DNA from: Heterostelium multicystogenum
Lineage: Eukaryota > Evosea > Eumycetozoa > Acytosteliales > Acytosteliaceae
NCBI GenBank assembly: GCA_003667245.1
Contig: RCNN01000277.1
Location: 1 to 31,780 of the forward strand
Length of the DNA: 31,780 nucleotides
Direction of reading: 5' to 3'
Each line of letters begins with the position of its first letter. Within the stretch, counting starts at the first letter, position 1. The notes beneath the pieces were generated by a model, which saw only the letters and a program-made list of their open reading frames with translations, did not search any database and was not told where the DNA came from. Positions 9,371 through 19,236 of the stretch are shown in pieces. The position numbers were made by a program, and so were the translations under genes.

Positions 9371-9443
9371 TGAGGCATGCAGGGCTTGAACCTGCGACCT
9401 ATTGGTTCGTAGCCAATCGCTCTTCCAACTGAGCTAAAGCCCC
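9371..9443 (-). tRNA. tRNA-Arg(ACG)
   Basis: The minus strand reads as a 73-nt cloverleaf. The D-arm is GCTC/GAGC, the anticodon stem ATTGG/CCAAT has loop CTACGAA (anticodon ACG), and the T-arm GCAGG/CCTGC has loop TTCAAGC. The discriminator is A. The acceptor stem has a G-U pair (2:71) and one U-U mismatch (6:67), the latter possibly a base-call error. An AAAATTTT terminator follows. The anticodon arm GGCTACGAACC and the variable loop look more like bacterial or organellar tRNA-Arg than the usual eukaryotic cytosolic form (loop CTACGGA). No intron. Confidence 0.85.
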
Positions 9444-9691
9444 ATTTTTGAAGAATGGGATTAATATTAATATTTAAAATTTTTATAATGGATTTTTACC
9501 ATCTTTTATTGTTTTTTCATATGGAAAATAAACATTTATTAAATGTATTTGATATTTATTTATAATACATATGTTTATATTGTGATTTGAATGTTCTGAA
9601 GAAAAGTATGTTGCTTATGGAGTTAAAAAAATCTGATCCTTAATTTCATAATAGTATACTATTCTAATTTTATATATTACATTTATAACAA

Positions 9692-10580
9692 ATGGTAGTT
9701 TTTAGATTTCAAGGATCAAATACATCTGCACCAGATCAACAACTCTTGAATGAGGTTGGATATCTTTCGAATCTTGATGACAGTCAACTGACTCAATTGG
9801 TGGACATCATTTTCACATTCTTACTCTACCAGAAAGCTGAAGAGTTAATTGAAGCCCTTGGTGCATTCTCAGAGCAGCATTCAATCAATGAAAACTCATT
9901 AAAGAACATCATTAGAGGAACGATAATAATACCAAAGATCATAACGCAGGTATCATAACTGCGCCATCATACACAATTTCTACACTATCAAACATTCTAC
10001 CTATCCTCTTGATAGAAGCAATGAACTCGCTTTGTTCAATGAATCATTCGAGACTACACTTCTCTCTTTCTTCTTTTCATTACCTTTGCTTCACTGCATC
10101 ACGAATCTCGATTACAATGATCATTAGACATAGATGACTTGTTTGTTTACTTTTTGAAAGGTGCAGTCAAATATCATTTAACTCCAAACCACGTCAAAGA
10201 GGATTTACTTAACTTTAGATTATCAGACGAACAAGCCGAGCTCATTGCACAGAAATACAAGAGTAGCTTTATTGGATTATCAAGATCATTCGTTGGAAAC
10301 ACATTGACCATCAACCAAGTGTTGGATATGCAATGGAGATTTGGTGTAACAACAGCCTCAAGTGAATCAAAAAAAGGTGGAAACACATTTCTACAGTTGA
10401 AATTGGTTCTTGACCAAGGTGGTGATAATAAACAAGAAGTACACATGGGTAAGCTAATCCAGGCACACAACGCCGATATGATAGATGATATAAACTAATT
10501 GAACATTTATATTTCCAGAACTTGCACTACCTCAATTTTATCAACTCTTAAAAGAAATGGAACAAGCCAAAGCAAGTTAG
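9692..10580 (+). CDS. commd7: COMM domain-containing protein 7 homologue
   Basis: Three exons (9692-9949, 10161-10448, 10519-10580) give about 200 residues, the usual size of COMMD7. The N-terminal helical domain (LSNLDDSQLTQLVDIIFTFL) is followed by the C-terminal COMM domain with INQVLDMQWRFGVTTASSE, FLQLKLVLDQGG and LALPQFYQLLKEMEQAK. These line up with human COMMD7 better than with other COMMD paralogues I can recall. COMMD7 is part of the Commander complex (COMMDs, CCDC22, CCDC93, VPS35L) that recycles membrane proteins from endosomes. Intron 2 (GTAAGC...TTCCAG) keeps phase 1 exactly. At the first junction one extra A near 9935 is needed to reach a phase-1 donor, as if an AAAA run was read as AAA. 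It is convergent with the AsnRS gene, 130 bp away. Confidence 0.9.
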
Positions 10581-10710
10581 AGTATTTCAATTAATAAATT
10601 TAAACAATGTATAATAAATAATGAATCGACCATTTATGAATATCGAAAAGAGAGTGCAATATAAATGATTGGGGAAGTTTGATGATGACCAATTTTTATT
10701 TTTAACTTGT

Positions 10711-12856
10711 CTATGGTTGACATCTCTCACGGTAACGTGGGTAGAGACAAACGTTACGAATGTGCTCTTCTCCCAAGAACCAGGTCAAGAAACGCTCGAC
10801 ACCAAGACCATAACCACCGTGTGGAGTGGTACCGTATTTACGTTGGTCAGTGAACCAGTAGTATTGGGATGGGTCCAAACCTTCCTTCTTGTAGGCATCC
10901 ATCAATTGGTTGTAGTCGGAGATACGCATACTACCACCAACAATCTCACCGACACCTGGCATCAAAAGATCGGTAGACTCAGTCAAAGTGTTGTCCTCTG
11001 GGCAACGAGCCATATAGAAAGCCTTCATTTCGGCTGGGAAACGGCAGAAGAAGATTGGTTCACCGATTTGGTCGTTCATCTTACGTTCAGCAGCTTCTGG
11101 GATGTCATCACCATAATTAAAGTGAGTCTTGGTGGCCTCATCCTTGTAGATGTTGTGCTCATTGACGTACTTGATACCGTCGGCATAGTTCATACGCAAG
11201 AATGGACGCTTTGGTACCTTGGCGTTTGGATTGACAGAGAGCAACAACTCTTTGTCAATCTTGAAAATACGCTCTGCAACATCGCAAACCAAAAACTCGA
11301 TACGATCCAAAAGTTCGTCGAAAGTGATGAATGGCATTTCAGCTTCCAAGTGAGTGAACTCTGCCAAATGACGACGAGTCTTACTCAATTCAGCACGATA
11401 TGATTGTGCCATACAAAATACATCTCCAGCAACTGGAATCATAGTCTCCAAGTATAATTGTGATGATTGAGTTAAATAAGCCTAAATTATAAATCAAAGA
11501 AATATTAGAATGATGTATCATGATCGTATACACGATTGATACATACTGGTTGACCGAAATAATCTAAAGTGAATAATTCTGAACCACCCTCGCAGAAAGT
11601 GTTTACAAGAGTTGTGGTGAAACTTCATAATATCCGTTCTCAAAGTAATGATCACGGAAAGCCTTCATTGTGATTGATCTGAGTTTCATGATTGAACTGG
11701 CTCTGGTTCCTCTCAATACAATATGACGTTGATCCAACATTTGATCTACGTTTGAATCCTAAAGATCATAGTAACTATTAATATCTCCACATTATAGATG
11801 ATACTGCAGTGATACTCACAACGTTGATGATACCCTCGAGATCGAGATGTGAAGCACCAATCAACTTCCAATAGTCAACTTGTAACTCAACACCTTGTGG
11901 GCAATGCTTGTCAGCTGGTGGAAGAAGCAATGTACCGACAAGTGAGACGGTAGCTTCTCTCTTCAAGTCATCGACAATAGATGGGTGTACCAAGTCACCT
12001 TGCAAAAACACATTGAAGGAATCCAGTACCATCACGCAACTCAATGAAAGAAATCTTTCTTTGGGTACGGACATTGGTGAATCCAACCCTTAATATGAAC
12101 TCTAGTGTTGGCAATAGCTGGTGAACATTCTCTGATTTTAATCTAGATCGATGATGCAAATCTTAGGTAAGTGGTGCTATGTTTTAGATTTGATTGATTC
12201 ATTCATAACTTACAAGCTTGGCAGCTGGCAACTCTGTGTTCTCTGTTAAAGTGATTTTGGCAATTGCCTCTTGGACTGGCTTGGTTGAAAACAGCCTTTG
12301 GTTTCTTTCCTTTGGTGCCTCTTGTGGCTTTGGACCGAGTACGGCGACCATCTTGGCATCGAGCATGTCCTTGACTTCCTTGAAATCGGCCCACTTTAAT
12401 GACTCCTTCAATGGGTTCAACAAGTCTCCGATTGGGATGTGCCATTTTTGCTCGCTGAATCTGTGCTTGTTTCTTGGCGAAAAGTTCGTCGATAGCAGCC
12501 TGGATTTGGGCAGCAGTGACGGTGACACCAACACCACATTCAGCCTCGAATTGAGCTGCGTTGAACTCTGTTTTATCCTTAAGGTAAGCAACCAATGCGA
12601 GCAATTGAGTTTGAGACTTGATACGACCGTCACCAATGTAGACAGCAGCTTGTGATCTGAGTGGTGATTGGGAGGCAACAGAGGTAGCCAAACCGTAGAT
12701 GTTGTTACCGACCCGACTTGTCACAACCACCCTCGACTTGGCAGCGACAATCAAAGCTTTGATGGTGTCGGTCAACTCCTTGTTCTTGACAGTGTCCTTT
12801 GCACGCTTATCATCGAAACCAATCGATTGAAACAATTTAATATCAGCCTCTGACAT
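10711..12856 (-). CDS. asnS1: Cytosolic asparaginyl-tRNA synthetase with GlnRS-type N-terminal domain
   Basis: Four exons on the minus strand (12856-12214, 12161-11820, 11758-11547, 11481-10711) give about 650 residues that attach Asn to tRNA-Asn. Residues 1-200 ([48 protein letters not shown]) match the N-terminal tRNA-interacting region of eukaryotic GlnRS. Next come the OB-fold anticodon-binding domain ([26 protein letters not shown]) and the class II core. That core has motif 2 residues ([18 protein letters not shown]) and motif 3 ([13 protein letters not shown]). All three introns fit GT-AG and frame. Frame corrections of 1 nt are needed near 12455, 12135, 12060, 12000 and 11625. In each case the family sequence resumes without loss, so sequencing error is far likelier than a pseudogene. 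The gene symbol follows D. discoideum usage. Confidence 0.88.
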
Positions 12857-14200
12857 TCTATCTATCTATCTATCTAATTAAGAAGTGATGTTGTTAATTA
12901 GAATAATATTGTTTGTTGTTTTTTAGTTTTTTTAAAAAAAGTATTTTGTGTTGTTTGTTGGTTTTTGTATTTTTAGTTTTGAAGTTTAGTTTTAGAGTTT
13001 TAGTTTTTATATATTTATTCAATGTGTCTTTAACTAAACGATAGCTTTATATGTTTTATGTGTGGGTGTTGCTAATACAAACATTTCAAATTTATATATA
13101 GAGAGAGGTAATACAAGTCAAATAAAATCTCAGAAAAGAATCAAAATAATAATTGTGAAAAAAAAAAGAGAATTGGGAAATTTTTTTAAAACATCGCACC
13201 TCTCTCTGTGTTGTGTGGGTTGTAGTCAAACATGTTATATTTTTCGAAGTTCATACACTTCTTTGTAATCATTTTTCATTTCACAAAAGAATCTTGTTTT
13301 ATCAAGTATTTTCAATAAATGAAATTGGTTTTGATATTGACCTAGCTTATCTCTAAATTATAAAAAATCTAACCCATTGTCAATAATATTTATATACATA
13401 ATAAAAACAACTTCTACTTTTAAATTGTCAAGTAACACTAATTACTAATAATAATTAATATATAATGATTGGTTTAGATTTTTAAATGTAAATCAAAATA
13501 ATACAATAATTAATTAAAAATTCAATAAAGATAATGATGTATGTTGTCAAATTAATAGAATATTGCAACTAATACATTGTCAATAGAATATTAAATAAAT
13601 AAATATCTTTAATATTAAAAAAAACACCAACAAAATAAAAAAAATTTTTTTAAAACAAAAAAAAAAAATAAAATGTATCAATAACGATTTATTTATTATT
13701 ACAAAAAAATTTTAAAAACTCTTTTTTTTTTTTTAAAAAGTAACATGAATGTTTTAATAAAAAAAAAAAAAAAAAAAAACAAAACTATCAAGCATTTCTC
13801 ATATCACAAATATAAATATAAATATAATTATTAATAGTACATTTATATTATCACCTACTTATATTTAATATTACAACATCTAACACTCTCTCCAACCAAA
13901 GTAGAGTAGAGCTTGTTAGTTATATAGCTTAGTTATTTGGTTAGTAATTAGATAGTGTTTGTTCAAGAGCAGTGTAAAGTGTAAACGTGTACAAAAACAA
14001 TAAAAAACAACAGATAATAAAGTGAAAAGTAAAAGAAGAAAGAGAAAGAGACGATAAGGATTTGTTGTTGTTGTTTGTTCAGTCCTCAAAGTTTATTTGG
14101 CAGTTTAAAATAGAGTGTACAGAAAGAAGGTCGGACAGCTTCTGACGCACAGATTTTAGTTTGTTTTCAATTCCACTGAAATTGCAATTTCTGAGAAGAT
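12857..14200. other. Divergent intergenic region between AsnRS and the JmjC gene
   Basis: It holds a TCTA repeat just upstream of the AsnRS start, long T and A homopolymers (for example 13640-13780) and many AAT/ATA tracts. A 68-residue ORF at 13062-13268 lacks protein-like composition. Promoters for both flanking genes should lie here. I can point to no specific element. Confidence 0.6.
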
Positions 14201-17200
14201 ATGTTGCATGCCGATCCGAGCCAACATTTGGATAATCCAATTTATATTCCTTCAATACAAAGTCTACTTTCTTTCAATGTTGCCGACCTGCTGAATGCAC
14301 CCAACTCCAACTTTGAGTTGGCACCCAAAGTCCCATATTCCAGCCAATTGGGCGAATCTGCCGTCTATCAATATACCATCAACAGAGGGGTTCCGCTGGT
14401 CCTTTCAAATTCAATTGAGGGCTGGGACAAAGAGCTTTTCTCCCTCGACTTCCTAAGAGTATGTACGACTGCCAATGTAGACCTATCTATTATAGATCGC
14501 TAATCAATCAATGATTTCGCACTATCACAGGAAAAGTATTCAAATATAGATTTAATTCATTCACCTCGTGATAATGAGACACATTCAGATTTAAAGGGAT
14601 GGACAATTGGCAAATACTGTGAGTACCTCAGTGTGGGCCCAGAGGAACGTAATCCAAAGTACTTGTATGCGAAGGACGTCTATTGTCCAAAGGAGTGGGA
14701 GGAGCATCTCAGTAAAAAGTTGGCAAAGAATCTGGTCTATAGGAGTAGCTACGACTTGCTGGCGAATCTCCCACCCTATTTGAAAACAGAGACTTTGATG
14801 CTTTACATTGGATCGAATGGCACCTACACAGCAGGACACATGGATAATGTTGGCTCCAATGGACACAACATCATGGTTGCATCACAGGACGAAAACAGTT
14901 ATGCCTACTGGTTCGTCATTGGAAGAAACGATACAGAAACTGCGATCAAATTTTGGGCAAACAAGGAGGAGATGTCTTTAATGAAAATCGATTTATCAAT
15001 CCACAGGAACTTCTTTATGCACCATTCAAAGTCTATGTGATCAAGCAAACACTAGGTGACTTGGTACTGGTTCCACCAGAAACGGTGCATGAGGTTATCA
15101 ACATTGGATCACCTACAATCAAGATTGCATGGAATTCAATATCGGCACGTACACTGCCAATCTCGTACTATTCAGCATTGCCACGACAGATTCAGCACCG
15201 CAAGCCAGAGATCTTTAGGATCAAGGCGACGGTATACTATACATTAAAAAAGAAGATGGCAGTGCTACAGGAGATGAACTTCAAATGCGATGTGGAGTCG
15301 ACTCTCGATTACATTACTCCACTACTCGAAATCTTCCATCACTTTGTCCATACCGAGTCTATTTTGATCCCAAAGCCTTCATACCCCTTTGTGGCACGCG
15401 ATGAAACCATACCTTTCCTCAAACCATTCAAACTTTTCAATAGCGAGTTCGTGCATGATCGTCGATGCGACCACTGCAACTGCGACATTTTCAATCGCTG
15501 CTATCACTGTCCACTTTGCCGCGACAACACCGATGAGGTGGAAGGTCGCGACTATTGCTTCGAATGTGTTTCCCACGGTCATGGCTGCGAATATCACTTT
15601 TCAGAGATGACATTGAGGGAGTACATTTCGCACTCCAAAATCAAGAAGGAGCTCGATAACTTCTACAAAATATACTTGGAGCTCCTCATCCGAAGTGGTG
15701 TTAAGCGCAAAAGAGCTGATGAAATCATTGTTGAGAAACAGGAAAAGATCTTTGAGCAGTGTGGATTCCTCACTGTAGCGACACTTGCCTATCATGTTGT
15801 ATACTTCTCCTCACAGAAAGAAGTCAAGTGCCACCAATGCGAGAAGCATTACAAGAAACATTCCATAGTCTTCTGTAGCAATTGTCCCGCGCGTTACTGC
15901 AAAGGTTGTTGTGCAATCTATGGTGTGAACTTTTATGACCTTATATCACGTAGCAATTGGAAGTGTTTTAATTGCGATGGTATTTGCCGTTGTCATCATT
16001 GTTCGACATCCTCCACCACAACAAACAATAAAGTAAACAGTAACAGCAACAGCAGATATACACTTTCAGAAGATAGCAAGCAATTGTCAGCAATTAAGTT
16101 ATTAAGTGAACAATGCATGCTGACCGAACCTATTCCAATATCATCGAATTCTTCACCAAGCTATAGCCATGAACCTATATCAATGAAGGCTTTGCCTTCG
16201 ATATCATCTTTGACATCCACTTCAGCATCTTCTACTTTACCTCATAGAACTACAACACAGCCAATGGTCATTACAAATCTAACGAATAGTCCACCACAGA
16301 TAGTTGGAAAGTCTCATAAGAAAGTGGACAAAGAAGAATTAAAGTTGGAGTCAAAGAAGAGACCTATACAGTATAATGAGAAACCAAAAGGTCGTCCACC
16401 CAAGAATCTCAAAGAATGGACAAATTCACACAAATTTATTTTGGGATTGATCGAAATATTCAGAGACAGCGCGAAATACACAAGCATTAAAGTTCCAAGC
16501 TCTACAGAGCCCATCCCCAAGCTAGTGCAGCTCTATATGGATAACCGCGATTGTTTCGGAGGACTTCTATGGGCAAAGACCATCAATTTCCCTCTTCTCC
16601 CATGTCTTTGGGTACGAGATCTCTCCATCATCCCGCCATCAACAAAGTTGCTACCATCTCTCCGTGTTGGAAAGAAAATAGTAGTCCTCTTTTTTTGGTA
16701 ATCAGGAGGAGTACGTTGGAATCGTCGGAAAAAAGTCATTGTTTGCATTCGACGAAGTTAACCAGACACTTTCTCCTCAAATGTTCAGTGGAGCCACTTC
16801 GACAGCTGGAACTTCTCTTTAACATCACTGAGCCACAGATTGCCAAGAAAGCAGAGATTCAGGAGTTTGACTATAAATCACAAATCGCCGAAACTGAAGA
16901 AGGACTAGCCGTAAAGGTATTCCTCCAGAACAAGCAACAACCTCAAAAACAATCATCGCCACGCTCATCACCAGATAATTCACCACAGTTGACATCACAA
17001 ATATTGTCAAACATTAGCAGTAGCACTTCACATCACCACAATAGCAAAACTATTATACTCCCATCTCTATTCCCATCGGCATCATCACAGTCATCGACAT
17101 CGACTTCGCCACCCCACCATACCTCCTCTACTAAAAGCGCATCGAGTAAACCCTCGCCTTACAGCAATTTCTCAAACAACTATTCGCCTCCACAAATAAA

Positions 17201-17384
17201 TGAAGACCAAGCCTATCATCACCATTTCAACAATCACCAATACAACAACAGCAACAACAACAGCTCATATAGCAATCCAATTCACAATCTCAACCCTAAC
17301 CATAACACAACTCTACCACATATACTAGAGAAACCATCGTCTTCATCATCGACACCAACTCAACCTATAATTATGAGAAAATAA
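14201..17384 (+). CDS. JmjC-domain protein with zinc fingers, AT-hook and PWWP domain
   Basis: Exon 1 (14201-14458) joins in phase 0 to exon 2 at 14531. The JmjC cupin fold (14360-15160) keeps the Fe(II) triad: H-x-D in GHMDN and the distal His in PPETVHEV. A ZZ-like Cys/His cluster follows (15465-15600), then a four-CXXC zinc finger (15827-16000; CHQCEKH, CSNCPARYCKGCC, WKCFNCDGICRCHHC) like zf-4CXXC_R1. An AT-hook (KGRPPK, 16387) comes next, then a PWWP-like domain (16550-16760; GGLLWAKTINFPLLP, KKIVVLFFG). The tail is Ser/Asn/His-rich. This suits a chromatin-bound histone lysine demethylase or oxygenase; the substrate is unknown. Frame changes occur near 14970, 16695 (seven Ts where six fit) and 16800. 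Confidence 0.85.
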
Positions 17385-17667
17385 CAAACTCAACCAAACT
17401 CGAACAAAATCCATTTCCAACTATAACTAATGATTGGTTTCCATGAAAATGTCAAGTCAAAACAAAACCATTCCAATTTTCCACAATAATATAAAACAGA
17501 CACAAAAAAAGAAAGAAAAAAGACTGGAAATTAATAGTAATAATTTAAAGTTCAATTGGATTCGAATTAAATAATAACAACATGTAGATATTTTATAATA
17601 ATAAATAAAACATAGTATAAACAATAGTATTGTTTCGGTTCATTTATTTATATCTAGACAGTACCAT
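17385..17667. other. Short convergent intergenic spacer
   Basis: Holds the 3' ends of the JmjC gene and the WKF-domain gene, with several AATAAA signals on both strands. No other feature seen. Confidence 0.6.
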
Positions 17668-18549
17668 CTAATCACTATCACTGCTACTTTCCTCATCACT
17701 TTCTTCAGCATTTGTCAGTTTCTTTAGCAATCTCTTCGATCTCTTTTTCTTCCAGATTTGATTGACAATCTCTGGATCGGCATCATCATCATCGTCATCC
17801 TCATCTTCAATCTTTAATTTAGAATATTCAGTAGCCTCCTCCAATGTCTTTATTCTGGCTTGTCCTTTCAAATCGGAAAGATAATCCAAAGCATATTGAA
17901 AGTATTTCTCTGGTACCTGAAAAAAAGAATTAATAACTAATTGATTTCAACGAAAGCTCTTGTAATGACACCTTACAATATCTCTACTGTATATATTTTG
18001 TAATAATAAAACTTGTATTTTCTTATTGAATTTCCACGATGATCTATCTTGTTTCCATGTCGATAGGTACTGACTGATCTCTGCTCTCTTCTTGTGTGAC
18101 TCTTGCTCTTTCTGTAGCTGGACCAATTGTGCTTTCTTTCCCTTCTTTTTATCGAGTTTCTCTTGCTCCAATCTCTCAAATTCCTTTTCAATAGCTTGTT
18201 TCTGTTCTTCTTGTGTTTGTTTGACCTTAGCCTTACGTTCTTTCTTCTCTTTTTCGAGCTTTTCTCTTAGCACTTTACTTTCTTCTGTTTCAGATTCAGA
18301 CTCAGATTCAGAAGATTCTTCTGGTTCGGATTCACTTTCGCTATCACTTTCACTACTGCTGCTTTCGCTACTTTCGCTACTTTCATTACTATCACTATCA
18401 ATTCTATTGTTTTGTTCTAGTTGTTCATCATCACTTTCACTTTCACTTTCACTTTCCTCTACAGGCTTATCAATCTTTGACTTCTTGTTAAGCTTTAAGT
18501 CAATATCATTGTCTTTTCTCTTTTTATTTGTTTGATTATTAATTGCCAT
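17668..18549 (-). CDS. C7orf50-like WKF-domain (DUF2373) nucleolar protein
   Basis: Two exons (18549-17977 and 17916-17668) give 273 residues with no frame error. The N-terminus has basic KKRK clusters, then long Ser/Glu/Asp repeats, then a Lys/Glu coiled-coil-like helix (KLEKEKKERKAKVKQ). The conserved WKF domain follows: SWKFNKKIQVLLLQNIYSRD joined by the splice to VPEKYFQYALDYLSDLKGQA. This matches the WKF-x(n)-Y-x(n)-VP-x(3)-F-x(4)-YL-x(2)-L-x-G-x-AR pattern of human C7orf50, a nucleolar protein linked to ribosome biogenesis. An acidic tail ends in SSSDSD. The intron interrupts the WKF domain. It is divergent from the SPIN90-like gene (687 bp). The role is inferred from the family only. 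Confidence 0.8.
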
Positions 18550-19236
18550 GCCTCTATTATTATTAAATATAATACAAAATAACTAATCGATATTTTTAAA
18601 GTTAAATAAATCATCGTTCGTTTTTATAAATTTTGCATTTTTATTGATTAATTTAAAGTTTTATAATTATTCATTTCCCAATGTGGTAAAGTTGATAATA
18701 TTACCTCTATATGTAGATGTATATATTTAAGAATAAACAAAATGTTATAAACATGTAAATATTATATTTAAAACATTAGACAAATTTTAATAGAATTAAC
18801 AATAATTGAGAAGTTTAATAATTATATATTGTTGATATAATAAATAAGTATTTATATATTTGATTTTATATATTCTAGTTATTTATTATTTTATAATTAT
18901 GATCATACTATTAAGATAGGATAAAGTAAATAATCTTAATAATAAGTTCATAATTTCAAGATCATACAAATAATGTTTTTTTCGAAATTGAATTTTTAAT
19001 ATGCATAATTAAATTTATTAGTCTGTGTTTTCAAGGTTTAATATTCAAACGGTGTTTGCAGTTAGACGCATATCATATCATATTATTATTAATATTTAAA
19101 GTAGTAATCTTATTATCTTTACTTATATTCCAATCATCAAGAATTAAATATTATTATTACTATTTACATTATACTTTACTATCAATATTATTATTATTAT
19201 TATTATTTGAAGTTGTATTAAATAATAATCTATCAA
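18550..19236. other. Divergent promoter region
   Basis: Extremely A+T-rich sequence between two divergently transcribed genes, so both promoters must lie here. I see no G-box, clear TATA box or repeat other than ATT/TTA tracts next to the downstream start. Confidence 0.6.

Noticed and set aside
9240..9700. tRNA-targeting retrotransposon (TRE or DGLT type) next to tRNA-Arg
   Set aside because: Flanks of both tRNA genes were read for reverse transcriptase, LTR ends or target duplications. Only an A-run and a short direct repeat (AACATGTAATT) were seen.
10669..11403. 244-residue plus-strand ORF
   Set aside because: Antisense shadow of the last AsnRS exon, whose minus-strand frame carries the class II motifs.
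13062..13268. 68-residue plus-strand ORF upstream of the AsnRS start
   Set aside because: Composition follows A/T runs and includes a Lys tract from a homopolymer. It lies in the promoter region and has no splice partner or family pattern.
16690..16705. Programmed frameshift in the PWWP region of the JmjC gene
   Set aside because: Removing one T from a run of seven restores the domain, and similar run-length errors occur in unrelated genes in the window.
18092..18535. 147-residue Ser/Leu/Phe-rich plus-strand ORF
   Set aside because: It is the antisense shadow of the Ser/Glu and Lys/Glu repeats of the C7orf50-like gene.
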